Made by a program: the position numbers and the translations under genes. The notes beneath the pieces are model-generated. The model saw nothing but the letters and a program-made list of their open reading frames with translations, did not search any database and was not told the origin of the DNA. Shown piece after piece: positions 16,349 through 26,171 of a stretch of DNA of 64,000 bases. Source of the DNA: MFZZ01 sp964582715 (GTDB taxonomy: Bacteria > Patescibacteriota > Microgenomatia > UBA1406 > GWC2-37-13); contig CAZOSM010000001.1 in the NCBI GenBank assembly GCA_964582715.1, forward strand, positions 422,471 through 486,470, given 5' to 3'. The stretch's first letter is position 1. Each line of letters begins with the position of its first letter.

Positions 16349-17896
16349 ATGTTTGACATAACTCAAATCTGGAAATGGATTAAAAAAGAATTTACTTTAA
16401 GAGATATTCTTATCTTTGCAGTAATTATTGCTATTTATTTTGCAACCCGTCTTATTCGCCTCGATCAGTGGCCAATCTTTTCTGATGAAGGTATTTATAT
16501 ACGTTGGGCAAAGGTTGCTTGGAAAGATCCTAACTGGCGATTTATTTCTTTAACAGATGGCAGGCAACCACTCCAGACATGGGGGACAATTCCTTTCTTA
16601 AAATTTTTTCCTGATAATGCACTTCTTGCAGGAAGATTATTTTCTGTTGCTGCTGGTTTCACTGGTCTTTTAGGAATGATTTCCCTTAATTTCTATTTAT
16701 GGGGCAAGCGTGCAGCAATTATTTCCGGACTTCTGTTTGTATTCATTCCTTATTTTGTATTTTATGACCGCATGGCTCTTATTGATACCACTGTAAATGC
16801 CGGGTTTATCTGGGTATTATTCTTCTCTATTCTTTTATCAAAAACGAGAAGACTTGATGTAGCGCTGTTGATGGGGTTTGTGGGTGGATTATCTTTACTT
16901 GCCAAGTCTACTTCTCGTATGTTCATGATGCTTGCTGTTGGTGCGCCTATTCTTTTTATTTCAAACAAAAAGAAAGACTTTATTACAAAAGCCATTAATT
17001 ATGTATTGCTTCTTGGTGTTGCGGGAGTTATTGCACTGCTCTTTTATAATATTCAGCGGCTTTCACCGTTCTTTCATTATGTTGAACTCAAAAATACCAC
17101 TTTTGTCATGACGTTTGATGAGTTTATTCAGAACCCGTTTAACGCTTTCTTTCACAATATAAAAATCATTCCTTTATATACAGTCTGGGAATCTGGCTGG
17201 CTCATTGTACTTTTGAGTATTGCGGGAATGTATAAACTGTTTAAGAAAGATATTCGGATGTTCTTGTATTTACTTGCTTTCTTTGTTGGTCCGTTTATTG
17301 CTATAGCATTCTTTGCTAAAGTAATTTTTCCTCGTTATCTTATCTTTTATGCTTCACTTTTTATTATTACAGCGACATACTTCTTAGTAACCTTAAAACC
17401 CAAAATGCAGCAGATATATCTGGGAATATTGCTTGTCACAATGACCGCTTTAAACTATCCTCTTATCTTTAACCCTGCACAAGCAAGCTTTCCACCCGTC
17501 GATCGAGGTCAGTATGTAGAAAGTGAAACTGCTGTCTGGGGAGCAAAAGAACTGATGCAATACCTTCGCGAAGAGTCTCAAGATAGACCTGTACTTATTC
17601 TGGCTGAAGGAAACTTTGGGCTAGTCGGAGATGTTCTTGATGTGTTTTTGAAAGAGGGAGATAACATGGAAATTAGAGGTTTCTGGCCTCTTGGAGAAAA
17701 AGAGTTATTAGATCATCAAGCAGAGCTTGAGACAAAAGATGTATATATTGTGTTCTCACATCGAGAAGAGTTCCCAGAGAACTGGCCAATAGAATTTGTG
17801 GAAGAATATACCAAACCAAAAAATAAAAAATCGTTATATCTATATAAACTACTTCCTGCAGAAGGCACTGAAGAAATGGAACAAGCTACTGAATAA
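16349..17896 (+). CDS. GT39-like membrane glycosyltransferase
   Basis: A 515-aa polytopic membrane protein with the GT-C outer-loop motif PIFSDEGIYIRWAK (Asp-Glu near residues 47-48) and GRQPLQTWG downstream, then about ten helices and a C-terminal soluble domain of about 130 residues. FYDRMALIDTTVNAG matches the third-helix region of GT39 relatives. The preceding GC-rich structured element ends 14 nt before the ATG. The stop codon abuts the convergent gene's stop with zero spacing and there is no terminator. Acceptor unknown. Confidence 0.8.
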   Translation: MFDITQIWKWIKKEFTLRDILIFAVIIAIYFATRLIRLDQWPIFSDEGIYIRWAKVAWKDPNWRFISLTDGRQPLQTWGTIPFLKFFPDNALLAGRLFSVAAGFTGLLGMISLNFYLWGKRAAIISGLLFVFIPYFVFYDRMALIDTTVNAGFIWVLFFSILLSKTRRLDVALLMGFVGGLSLLAKSTSRMFMMLAVGAPILFISNKKKDFITKAINYVLLLGVAGVIALLFYNIQRLSPFFHYVELKNTTFVMTFDEFIQNPFNAFFHNIKIIPLYTVWESGWLIVLLSIAGMYKLFKKDIRMFLYLLAFFVGPFIAIAFFAKVIFPRYLIFYASLFIITATYFLVTLKPKMQQIYLGILLVTMTALNYPLIFNPAQASFPPVDRGQYVESETAVWGAKELMQYLREESQDRPVLILAEGNFGLVGDVLDVFLKEGDNMEIRGFWPLGEKELLDHQAELETKDVYIVFSHREEFPENWPIEFVEEYTKPKNKKSLYLYKLLPAEGTEEMEQATE

Positions 17897-19657
17897 TTAT
17901 CCTTCCAAAAATTCCTTCTTTTTAAAATATAAAAGGACTCCTGCTCCAAGAAATGAAAGAAGCGTAACGACTTCTGTAATTGTTCGGACTGGAGTATTTT
18001 CAAACACAAACTGAAGATTATAATTACCAGCTGGCAAATTATGTAACGTAATAAGCTTGTAATTATTATCATCAGAAATAGGTAACTGCTCTTTTGTACC
18101 TTCTTCAACTTTGTATGCTGACCAGTATGGGAAATTGAACGTATTTAATCTGAATGTAAATGGTTCTCGTGCTGATATTTGATACTCTCGTTCTTCAAAG
18201 TCTTCTTTCACATAGGTTACTTCAGCTGTACCTTTGATTATTTGGTACGGTTGTGTTGCTATATCCTCACGGTCGATATCGAGAATGGTTGTACTGAGTT
18301 CTGATTTTTTTGTAACAACACCTTTTGGGACAAACTCAAACGATGTTCTACTGATAACCCAGCTTATTTCTTCCTGAGAAGTAAGATCTGCATCAGTTGC
18401 TTCAATATATGACTGTGGGACAAAGTATTTATGATAAATAAATATTGTTGCGACAATAATACATGCTGCACCAAGATATCTTAGCTTCTCAGGGACTATC
18501 AACTTGGAATAATACACACCAAGCGCGCCAACAACTGAGATAAAAATTGCGGTGAACGTAAGGAAGCGCCATGGGAATTGGAGATACGATAGAAAATTCA
18601 CAAGTTGCCAAACAGGTTTTGAAACCTCAAGGGTCATAAAAAGACTAAATCCGAGAAGCCCTATAAAAAACCATGAATGATGAAGTTGAGTAACAGATTT
18701 CTTTTTCCGAAAGATCAATACTACAATCAGCACAATGGCAGCTAAAACTAAAGCTATGTGTACTTTACCTAGTTGAAACGTAAATCCATCAACGGGTCCT
18801 TCCAATGAACCTCCATAACTAAAAAGCGAATTCAATAACTGCTGCGGATAAATAAAATGAATTGAGTAATCAGCGAGTTCTGTAAGAAGGATATCATTGA
18901 CCTTAGTAAACTTACGCTCCATCATAGAAGGAAGCCAGGAAAAAGAACTTAAAGCAAGCCCCCATAGTCCAGAAAAAGCCATTGTCTTTACATAACTTAA
19001 GCGATCTTTTGCTTGGATCCTAAATAAGTAAAACAACGAGAAGATACCTATGTATATTACGCTTGGGAAGGCAATGAGTGGATGTGTAAGGATGATTGCT
19101 GCAAGCATACTTCCAAAATACAAACCATTCCTTAGATTTGGTTTTTTGTACACCAAATACATTGAGTGAAATAAAAATGGAAGTACACTCATGCTAAAAA
19201 ACTCTGCTAAAGCTCCTCTCACATACGCATTCACCGAATGATAAAAGAAGTATGTATATAAAACAGCTCCCACCAAACCAGTTAACCTGTCATAAATTGA
19301 TTTTATAAGAAGATATATGCCAACTGCTGCAAGAACATAACCCACAATGAAAGTGAGTTTTATAGACCAGATTAGATTGAAGCCGATTAGATGAAATAAT
19401 TCGGCAACATAATATACAAGTGGTGGATAAAAATTATAGAGCGGGTACCCATAGCCAAAACCCAAACCATCTACCCAACGTGGGAAAGCAATCCCCTGAG
19501 AAATACCTTGATCGAGTAAAAATAAACGAGCAATATGCTGATCATCGTGCATTGTAAAGTACCCATTTTTGGTGAGAGCAAAGAAGGCGGGAATTGTTAT
19601 AATAAAGACAAGGAGTAAATACAAAATTGATCTATTTCTTTCAAGTACACGTTTCAT
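17897..19657 (-). CDS. PTPS-related membrane protein, GT-C-like
   Basis: A 586-aa membrane protein matching what I recall as the '6-pyruvoyl-tetrahydropterin synthase related' membrane domain, which despite its name resembles GT-C glycosyltransferases. The first outer loop has TMHDDQHIARL, then FPRWVDGLGFGYGYPLYNFYPPL, the family's hallmark. Around ten helices are followed by an outer soluble domain of roughly 150 residues and a final helix before a basic tail (YFKKKEFLEG). I chose MKRVLERN at 19657 instead of a TTG four codons upstream. It converges head-on with the GT39 gene with no gap. Likely a surface glycan enzyme; not proven. Confidence 0.7.
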   Translation of the reverse strand: MKRVLERNRSILYLLLVFIITIPAFFALTKNGYFTMHDDQHIARLFLLDQGISQGIAFPRWVDGLGFGYGYPLYNFYPPLVYYVAELFHLIGFNLIWSIKLTFIVGYVLAAVGIYLLIKSIYDRLTGLVGAVLYTYFFYHSVNAYVRGALAEFFSMSVLPFLFHSMYLVYKKPNLRNGLYFGSMLAAIILTHPLIAFPSVIYIGIFSLFYLFRIQAKDRLSYVKTMAFSGLWGLALSSFSWLPSMMERKFTKVNDILLTELADYSIHFIYPQQLLNSLFSYGGSLEGPVDGFTFQLGKVHIALVLAAIVLIVVLIFRKKKSVTQLHHSWFFIGLLGFSLFMTLEVSKPVWQLVNFLSYLQFPWRFLTFTAIFISVVGALGVYYSKLIVPEKLRYLGAACIIVATIFIYHKYFVPQSYIEATDADLTSQEEISWVISRTSFEFVPKGVVTKKSELSTTILDIDREDIATQPYQIIKGTAEVTYVKEDFEEREYQISAREPFTFRLNTFNFPYWSAYKVEEGTKEQLPISDDNNYKLITLHNLPAGNYNLQFVFENTPVRTITEVVTLLSFLGAGVLLYFKKKEFLEG

Positions 19658-19690
19658 GTCTAATTCCAAGTATAATATTAAACTTACTAT

Positions 19691-21139
19691 ATGAATAGTT
19701 CTTCGTACTCAAAATCACTTAAAAAAAATACCTTACTCAGCTTACTTAGTTTATTTTTCCAAAGTGGTTATTCTGCAGCGCTAGGCCTGGTGGCTAATAT
19801 TATTCTTACCATTGTTCTTCCCCCGGAAACGTTTGGTGTATACGTATTAACTCTTTCAATTATGGCAATCTTTAATTATTTCTCCGATATTGGTCTTGCT
19901 GCTTCTCTTGTCCAAAAAAAAGAGATTTCCGATGATGATGTTAAAACCACTTTCACAATTCAACAGTTTTTAGTCATTTCACTTATTATTATTGGCTTTC
20001 TTCTTACCAACTTTATTAGGGTTAAATATAATTTACCAAATAATGCTGTGTATTTATATTGGGCACTTCTTGCCGGCTTTTTCTTTTCTTCATTAAAAAC
20101 AATTCCATCTATTTTCCTTGAAAGAAAGATTCAGTTTCAAAAAATTGTCTTTGTGCAGATTGTAGAGAATACCATTTTTTATATAACTGTTTCTGTTCTT
20201 GCGCTCGCCGGGCTTGATTTATTTAGCTTTGTGTATGCAGTCCTTATTCGTTCTCTTGTCGGGACATCTATTATGTATTATATTTCTTTCTGGATTCCAC
20301 AAATTGGTATCTCCAAAGTGAGTATGAAAAAACTGCTTTCATTTGGAGTTCCATACCAGCTCAATTCACTTCTTGCACTGGTAAAAGATGATTTACTCAT
20401 GATCTACTTAGGTGGTGTGCTTGGACTTGAGGCGCTAGGTTACATTGGCTGGGCCAAACGCTGGGCCGAAGCTCCTATTCGCATAATAACCGATAATGTA
20501 AACCGTATTTTATTTCCTGTGTTTTCTCGTATTCAAGAAGAAAAAGAGCATATTGCTGGCCTTGTGAATAAAGTCCTTTATTTCCAGACTATGCTCCTTG
20601 CACCAATTTATGTGGGCATGGTGCTGCTTATGCATTATGTGGTACAACTCGTTCCAAAGTACAGTAAATGGGAGCCGGCCTTACCTCTATTTTATCTATT
20701 CTGTCTTTCTGCTTTTCTTGTTCCGTATTCGACTGTTTTCATCCATGTCTTTAACGCTCTCAAAAAGATCAGCATATCTTTCAAGTTTATGATCTACTGG
20801 ACAGCTATTTCCTGGATACTGGTCCCCGTACTTACCAATTATTTTGGAATGCTCGGCTTTCCACTTACTTTAGTCTTTATCGGATTTACCTTTATTATTA
20901 TCGTTCCAATAGCCAAGAGACTTATTCCATTTAACTTTATTGGCAGTATTTACCAAACCATTACTGCGGCACTCGTTATGGGAGTTGTGGTATACCAGAT
21001 ACAACGATTTGGTATTAATATTCCTGTCTTTAGCGCATCAGCATTCTTAGGAGCTGCAACATACATTGGAGTTCTCTATTTTGTCTTTAAAAAAGATATT
21101 ATTACAGATATTAGAAGTATGTTAAGACATGGCAAATAA
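19691..21139 (+). CDS. Polysaccharide flippase, MOP superfamily (Wzx/TuaB-like)
   Basis: A 482-aa integral membrane protein with 12-14 hydrophobic helices and the N-terminal pattern of the polysaccharide transporter family (SGYSAALGLVANIILTIVLPPETFGVYVL, then DIGLAASLVQKKEIS). Such proteins flip undecaprenyl-diphosphate-linked oligosaccharides to the outer face. The central YIGWAKRWAEAPIRIITDNVNRILFPVFSRI matches WzxC/TuaB-type members. It overlaps the next GT2 gene by 11 nt, indicating cotranscription. It is the only flippase in the island, so it is a candidate exporter for whatever lipid-linked glycan the local transferases make. Confidence 0.85.
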   Translation: MNSSSYSKSLKKNTLLSLLSLFFQSGYSAALGLVANIILTIVLPPETFGVYVLTLSIMAIFNYFSDIGLAASLVQKKEISDDDVKTTFTIQQFLVISLIIIGFLLTNFIRVKYNLPNNAVYLYWALLAGFFFSSLKTIPSIFLERKIQFQKIVFVQIVENTIFYITVSVLALAGLDLFSFVYAVLIRSLVGTSIMYYISFWIPQIGISKVSMKKLLSFGVPYQLNSLLALVKDDLLMIYLGGVLGLEALGYIGWAKRWAEAPIRIITDNVNRILFPVFSRIQEEKEHIAGLVNKVLYFQTMLLAPIYVGMVLLMHYVVQLVPKYSKWEPALPLFYLFCLSAFLVPYSTVFIHVFNALKKISISFKFMIYWTAISWILVPVLTNYFGMLGFPLTLVFIGFTFIIIVPIAKRLIPFNFIGSIYQTITAALVMGVVVYQIQRFGINIPVFSASAFLGAATYIGVLYFVFKKDIITDIRSMLRHGK

Positions 21140-21950
21140 TAAAATTGGCATTGTTACAGTAGTTTACAATAACTACGACATCCTAGAAGATTACATGAAG
21201 AGTCTGCACCAACAGACCAACCGTAACTGGGAACTCTTTATTGCAGATTTATCTGATAAAAGAAACTCTATAAAAGGATATGAGGATATTCCTTACACTG
21301 TTATTGATGCCAAAAATAAAGGATATGCACATGGAGTAAATGTTGGTTTGAAAGCAGCAATTAAAAAAGGTTTTGAGAAATTTATTGTAATGAATAGCGA
21401 TGTCTTCTTTAAGAAAGATTTTATTGAGGAAATTGAGAAAACATTTCAGAAATATCCTACAGCTTTATTCGGAGGAAAAATATTTTATGCTCCAGGCTTT
21501 GAGTTCCATAAAAACAGATATACAAAAGCAGATTTAGGCAAAGTCATCTGGTATGCAGGGGGCACGGTGGATTGGAATCATGCGCTCACCTACCACGTTG
21601 GAGTTGATGAAGTAGACAAAGGTCAGTTTGATACAGAAAAAGAAACAGAGTTTATTACAGGGTGTTTAACTTGTTTTGATAAACAGGTTATTGACACCAT
21701 TGGCTACTGGGATGAAAAGTACTTTTTGTATTATGAAGATTCAGACTTTAGCGAAAGAGCAAAAAAAGCTGGCATAAAATTGATCTATAATCCGGCTATT
21801 GAACTCTGGCATAAAAATGCACAGTCTACAGGAGGCTCCGGGTCAGAGATGCATCACCGATTTCAAGAAAGGGCACGAGTCCGCTTTGCTTTAAAATATG
21901 CGCCATTAAGAACAAAACTGCACATCATCAAAAATTATTATTTAATATAG
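21129..21950 (+). CDS. GT2 family glycosyltransferase (rhamnosyltransferase-like)
   Basis: A 273-aa GT-A enzyme. N-terminal GIVTVVYNNYDILEDYMKSL, KNKGYAHGVNVGLKAA, the metal-binding VMNSDVFF, and late FITGCLTCFDKQVID plus YWDEKYFLYYEDSDFSERAKKAG are the standard order of GT2 rhamnosyltransferase-like transferases (the ED...D is the catalytic base region). It would add a sugar from a nucleotide donor on the cytoplasmic side. It overlaps the flippase by 11 nt and the convergent gene's 3' end by 13 nt. Specificity unknown. Confidence 0.88.
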   Translation: MANNKIGIVTVVYNNYDILEDYMKSLHQQTNRNWELFIADLSDKRNSIKGYEDIPYTVIDAKNKGYAHGVNVGLKAAIKKGFEKFIVMNSDVFFKKDFIEEIEKTFQKYPTALFGGKIFYAPGFEFHKNRYTKADLGKVIWYAGGTVDWNHALTYHVGVDEVDKGQFDTEKETEFITGCLTCFDKQVIDTIGYWDEKYFLYYEDSDFSERAKKAGIKLIYNPAIELWHKNAQSTGGSGSEMHHRFQERARVRFALKYAPLRTKLHIIKNYYLI

Positions 21951-23596
21951 CCTGTTTCTCTCATCCGCTGAAGTACTTCTTCTTCCTTTTCATTCAAAAT
22001 ATAAAAGTCTGTTCTTATGTTAAAGGTCGAAGGACTTTTCAAAATCTCAACTTCTTCTTCATCTAAGCGAGAATACTTATCATCCATCCAATCGAGTAAA
22101 AATTTACCAAACCTATCCGCTGGTGTCATAAAGATAGAGTCTTCATGTCTAAACATAATGACAGAGGGCTTGTTTTCATCAAACTGAGCAATAAAATCAT
22201 TTCTAAAGTAATCATGCTCTCCAAACTGAGGCATCATGAAGAAATATTTTCCAGGTAACTTACCTTTATCTACAAAGAAGACATCTTCGGGGTGATATGG
22301 TCCAATCCAATAATAATCTTCGTCTCCTAAGACATCATTAAAAAAGTCTGCTGTATAAGATAAATCTACAATTGAAGGCATTGCCTGCGTATATCTTTGG
22401 AAATATTTACTGTAGGCATTATGCAGTAAAAAGACTGTGCTGAAGAGTAAAAAAATTGAGATCAAGACACCTGCTATGCGTTGTAAATCTTCAAGCAGTC
22501 GATCCTGTACTTTTGATGTTCTAATAACATATAGCACAACTAGTGATGATAACACTCCAAGTACTAAAAACATTGTCATCTGATAATCGGTTTCGTTAAG
22601 CTTACTTACATCACTTCTTGCAGTTGAAAAATTTAGTACAAGAAAATACAAAAGGCCCAAAAAGACATTTCGGTACCCAAGTATTAAGAATAGAAGTAAT
22701 GTACTAAGTCCAGATAACGTACCAAGTGGGAAATAAATATCAAGATGTTTAATCTGTGAAAGTAATGGGATATAGTGGCTCAGGAAATTAAAAATAATAG
22801 TCATTGCGAACTTGATTGGGTTAAAAAACCTTCCTTTTACATAATTAGGAATGTCTACATACAGTTCGGTATTATATGTCACGTTCGCTTTATAAAAATC
22901 ATCGAATGTTTGTGTTGCCAACAAAAAGAGTAAGAATAATGCATATGGTGCGGCAGATATTCCTGCGTAGATCCAGAACTTTCGCCATGTTGGTTTACTG
23001 GTAAATAAGAGATATAATTGCCAGACATACAATACACCACATAAATATACATACGTGAGTGATGAAAAGAGGATCCAGAACGTAAGGAAGGAAGTGACAA
23101 GAAGTGCTTTATAACTTACCTTTTTGGTTAATGTCTGTACGATAAGCATCCAAAAGGTAATTGCAAAAAAAAGAGCCGAAACACTATCTGCCAAAAAGAG
23201 ATGGAACCAGAAATATACCCCCATCAAAGGGTACAGGATCGTATAAAAAACGGTATATGGAAAAAATTCCTTATAATTTTTCTTGATCCAAAGCACCAGT
23301 AATAAAAAGGAAGCAAATGCAAATACAGCCCACCAGAAACGGAATAATACAAATGAGCCAAACGAGAATATCTGTAAAATAAAGGCAAGTATCCATGCAC
23401 CAGGCATATGATGATCAAAAATCTGTGAATAAGGAAGATTGCCCTGAAGCATTAGTTTACCTGCCATGATATTTACAAACTCATCAGGGTAAGATACATA
23501 ATTGAAGTTAATAACGAAGAAAGCGAATGACAAAACATATAAATAAACTTGGTTCTTAAGGAACCAATTATAGAAGTGCTTTAGTCTTTTTATCAT
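21938..23596 (-). CDS. GT39-like membrane glycosyltransferase
   Basis: A 552-aa membrane protein with about eleven helices. The first outer loop reads VSYPDEFVNIMAGKLMLQG then YSQIFDHHMPGAW, close to the DH...PFPYYW layout of the gene at 5002, so a GT-C catalytic Asp/Glu is present near residues 38-39. A C-terminal soluble domain of about 170 residues follows (SYTADFFNDVLGDEDYYWIGPYHP). Its start overlaps the end of the upstream mannosyltransferase-like gene by 29 nt, and its 3' end overlaps the convergent GT2 by 13 nt. Acceptor unknown. Confidence 0.75.
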   Translation of the reverse strand: MIKRLKHFYNWFLKNQVYLYVLSFAFFVINFNYVSYPDEFVNIMAGKLMLQGNLPYSQIFDHHMPGAWILAFILQIFSFGSFVLFRFWWAVFAFASFLLLVLWIKKNYKEFFPYTVFYTILYPLMGVYFWFHLFLADSVSALFFAITFWMLIVQTLTKKVSYKALLVTSFLTFWILFSSLTYVYLCGVLYVWQLYLLFTSKPTWRKFWIYAGISAAPYALFLLFLLATQTFDDFYKANVTYNTELYVDIPNYVKGRFFNPIKFAMTIIFNFLSHYIPLLSQIKHLDIYFPLGTLSGLSTLLLFLILGYRNVFLGLLYFLVLNFSTARSDVSKLNETDYQMTMFLVLGVLSSLVVLYVIRTSKVQDRLLEDLQRIAGVLISIFLLFSTVFLLHNAYSKYFQRYTQAMPSIVDLSYTADFFNDVLGDEDYYWIGPYHPEDVFFVDKGKLPGKYFFMMPQFGEHDYFRNDFIAQFDENKPSVIMFRHEDSIFMTPADRFGKFLLDWMDDKYSRLDEEEVEILKSPSTFNIRTDFYILNEKEEEVLQRMRETGYIK

Positions 23597-24674
23597 GGTG
23601 AAGGTATTTTTTATAAATAAGTAATAACAGAATTATAACAACATTTAAGATGAGTGCCGAATAGATAATTGTTTCTTTTAATAACACTTTCTCAGCACTA
23701 TCCCAACCGCCAAGCCTTATATACGGATAATAAGAAACGAGCAATCCAAATAAGAAGATATTAATATATTTAATAATATCCGGGAAAAAAGGAACATAGG
23801 CAAAAGCAGTGAGTAAATACCATTGCTGAAATCCTTTTGTATAAACCAAATACACCAGAAGCAGCACCTGCCCCAAAAGGACCAGTGCATTCCATCTAAT
23901 ATTTTTCTTATCTCCCAAAAAAATTACTGGTGCAGATACATACTTTATCCCAGCAGAAAGAATCATGCCAATTCGTCCCCAAACATTCTGTCCGTTTAAC
24001 AAAAAATAAGCTCCCATGACTGCAAATGTCACACCAAGTAAATCATTATGTGCGTTTATAAGCCCTTCAACTAACACAAATGGATGAGTCGCAAATTCTA
24101 TGGCAGACTTTTTATTCATTTTGTTCAGATAAAAGACTGCTGCGACATAACCTAAAATAAATAGTCCTTTAAACAGGATGTAATTCAAGATTAACTTTCC
24201 TAAAGATAGAAATGAAGGAATAAGTGTAATAAGCAAGAAGCTTGGACCGTATGGATAAGCTCTATGTGTCCAGTGCATAAACCTCAGCCATTCATCCTGT
24301 GGGAAATCCAGTGCGATTTTTGCATATGGATTTTCACCGTAGAAAGTAAGAATCCGAGCATCAAACATGTAATTAAATAAATCATGAGAAAGCAACGGGT
24401 ATGAAAGTAATAATACATAACCAATAGCAACAGAAAGCCACACGGCATTATATTGTTTATACTTTTTGACAAACAAATAATGAAATACAAATAATAAGAG
24501 TATAAGAACAAGATACAATCCCCAGGAAAGTGGTCTATTGTGGTATCCAATCTGCACCATCGGTTCCCTAAATGAATCCCAAAGCGGATGATTAATGAGA
24601 GTAATATTGGGATCTATTAAGGTAAACGAATAAAGTAATGCAAAACACAACACAATAATATATCCTGCAATCAT
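23568..24674 (-). CDS. GT87/MptA-like polyprenyl-phosphate mannosyltransferase
   Basis: A 368-aa polytopic membrane protein, about ten helices. The segment LSHDLFNYMFDARILTFYGENPY (first outer loop, near residue 95) matches the D-x-YxY...GxNPY pattern of alpha-mannosyltransferases of the MptA/MptB and GT87 group, which use polyprenyl-phosphate mannose. HRAYPYGPSFLL and GLINAHNDLLGVTFAV also fit that group. On the minus strand a TATAAT box lies 9 nt upstream of the ATG, and its 3' end overlaps the next GT-C gene by 29 nt, so the two form an operon. Confidence 0.75.
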   Translation of the reverse strand: MIAGYIIVLCFALLYSFTLIDPNITLINHPLWDSFREPMVQIGYHNRPLSWGLYLVLILLLFVFHYLFVKKYKQYNAVWLSVAIGYVLLLSYPLLSHDLFNYMFDARILTFYGENPYAKIALDFPQDEWLRFMHWTHRAYPYGPSFLLITLIPSFLSLGKLILNYILFKGLFILGYVAAVFYLNKMNKKSAIEFATHPFVLVEGLINAHNDLLGVTFAVMGAYFLLNGQNVWGRIGMILSAGIKYVSAPVIFLGDKKNIRWNALVLLGQVLLLVYLVYTKGFQQWYLLTAFAYVPFFPDIIKYINIFLFGLLVSYYPYIRLGGWDSAEKVLLKETIIYSALILNVVIILLLLIYKKYLHHDKKTKALL

Positions 24675-24683
24675 ATATCATCA

Positions 24684-24689
24684 ATTATA
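24684..24689 (-). promoter_or_regulatory. -10 box for the 23568-24674 operon
   Basis: Minus-strand TATAAT ending 9 nt before the ATG at 24674. Confidence 0.45.
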
Positions 24690-24755
24690 CGTAATTTACT
24701 TACAATTAGTTATTGTTTTTAGGAAGATGCTCTAGAATTATGAGTAATTTCTGAA

Positions 24756-24761
24756 TAAAAT
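24756..24761 (+). promoter_or_regulatory. -10 box of a predicted leaderless promoter
   Basis: TAAAAT ends 6 nt before the ATG at 24768. Confidence 0.45.
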
Positions 24762-24767
24762 ATGTGA

Positions 24768-26171
24768 ATGCCATCTCATAAAGAAGCTACAGGTTTTCTC
24801 TCTTCTAAATATATCCTGGTTGTTATTTTAGCTATTATTTTTGGAGTTTTTGCCTATTTTAGATTCAATAATCTCGATAAGCGGATCATTTTTGACTGGG
24901 ATCAGCAGTCATTTTCAACAGATGTAAGGAACCTTATCGTAGATCATGATATCTCTCTTATTGGACCTCGTGTTACCGATGATAAAGGATTCTTTCTTGG
25001 CCCCTATTTTACTTATCTTATTGCTCCGTTTTATATGGCGAGTAATACACATCCGTTTGGACTTATCCCTTTTATCATAATAGTAAATATTCTATTCTTT
25101 GCGACTGCATTATATGTGATTAAGCATATTTGGAACAGATATGTTGCTTTAATGTTTCTTCTTTTGTGGGCAATTAACCCACTCATGATTACCTATGATA
25201 TTATCCCCTGGTGGCCTGTTCTGATACCTCTCGGGATTATTCTGATATGGCATTTACTGAAAAAAATATATGATGAGCCTTCGATCAAGAACTATGTGTT
25301 ACTTGGTATCACTTCCGGATTTATGTCACATATGCATTTCCAGTTTATGTTTATTAATGTCTTTATTGTCTTGTTTCTTATTATCCACTACATAACGACT
25401 AAACCAAAACATATCATCAGAAATACAGTTATTTTTTTTGCAGTTGTTTTTTCGTCACTCGCTCCACTTCTTTTGTTTGATATGCGTCATGATTTCCTCA
25501 ATTCAAATCTCTTTTTGAAATATTTCACAGAACGTATAGGTGGAGGAACACCAGACATACATATATGGAGGACTGTATTTGGCCATTTCCTACAACCTCT
25601 CACCATTCAAACAAACTCAGTTATTACCTTTATATTTTACTTTGGAATGCTCGCTGGACTATTTTTCTTGTTCATGAAACGGAATAAGTTTTTAAAGACA
25701 TTTTATTTAGCTTCCTTTTTTCTATGGATAGCAACATATTTAGGATTTTCAGTATATGGACGAAGACCGTCTGAATACTATTTTATTTATCTCTATCCGT
25801 TTATTTTCGTTGCGCTTCTTGATCTCTTTAGATATTACAAAATACAATTTGCAGGAATTATACTCGCAGTAATACTTATATTCTTCAATTTAACTAAAAT
25901 TCAAAATGCAATAAAAGAAAATGACTTTGGACTTTATTATAAAGATCAAGCAATTAAAACAATAATTCCATACTCTCAAAATAAACAAGTAAATGTTTCA
26001 TATGACATGCCACTTGGAGCAAATAACGGTTACGATTACTTGCTTGAAGTAAATGAAATTAATCCATCTGGTAATCCTAATGATCCTCTCATTCAGTTAA
26101 GAATTCCTCCACATGAAGGAGATATTGTGATAAATCAAATTGGAATATTCATCCCAGAAGAATTGAAATAA
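24768..26171 (+). CDS. GT39-like membrane glycosyltransferase
   Basis: A 467-aa polytopic membrane protein. The outer loop after helix 1 has IIFDWDQQSFSTDVRNLIVDHD, with Asp-x-Asp rather than Asp-Glu, then SLIGPRVTDDKGFFLGPYFTYLIAPF. The gene at 26172 shares the SLIGPR...GVFHGPLWIYLLAPF pattern, so the two are probably distant paralogues facing each other. About ten helices and a C-terminal soluble tail of about 90 residues. Its TAA is directly followed by the convergent gene's stop. Donor and acceptor unknown. Confidence 0.7.
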   Translation: MPSHKEATGFLSSKYILVVILAIIFGVFAYFRFNNLDKRIIFDWDQQSFSTDVRNLIVDHDISLIGPRVTDDKGFFLGPYFTYLIAPFYMASNTHPFGLIPFIIIVNILFFATALYVIKHIWNRYVALMFLLLWAINPLMITYDIIPWWPVLIPLGIILIWHLLKKIYDEPSIKNYVLLGITSGFMSHMHFQFMFINVFIVLFLIIHYITTKPKHIIRNTVIFFAVVFSSLAPLLLFDMRHDFLNSNLFLKYFTERIGGGTPDIHIWRTVFGHFLQPLTIQTNSVITFIFYFGMLAGLFFLFMKRNKFLKTFYLASFFLWIATYLGFSVYGRRPSEYYFIYLYPFIFVALLDLFRYYKIQFAGIILAVILIFFNLTKIQNAIKENDFGLYYKDQAIKTIIPYSQNKQVNVSYDMPLGANNGYDYLLEVNEINPSGNPNDPLIQLRIPPHEGDIVINQIGIFIPEELK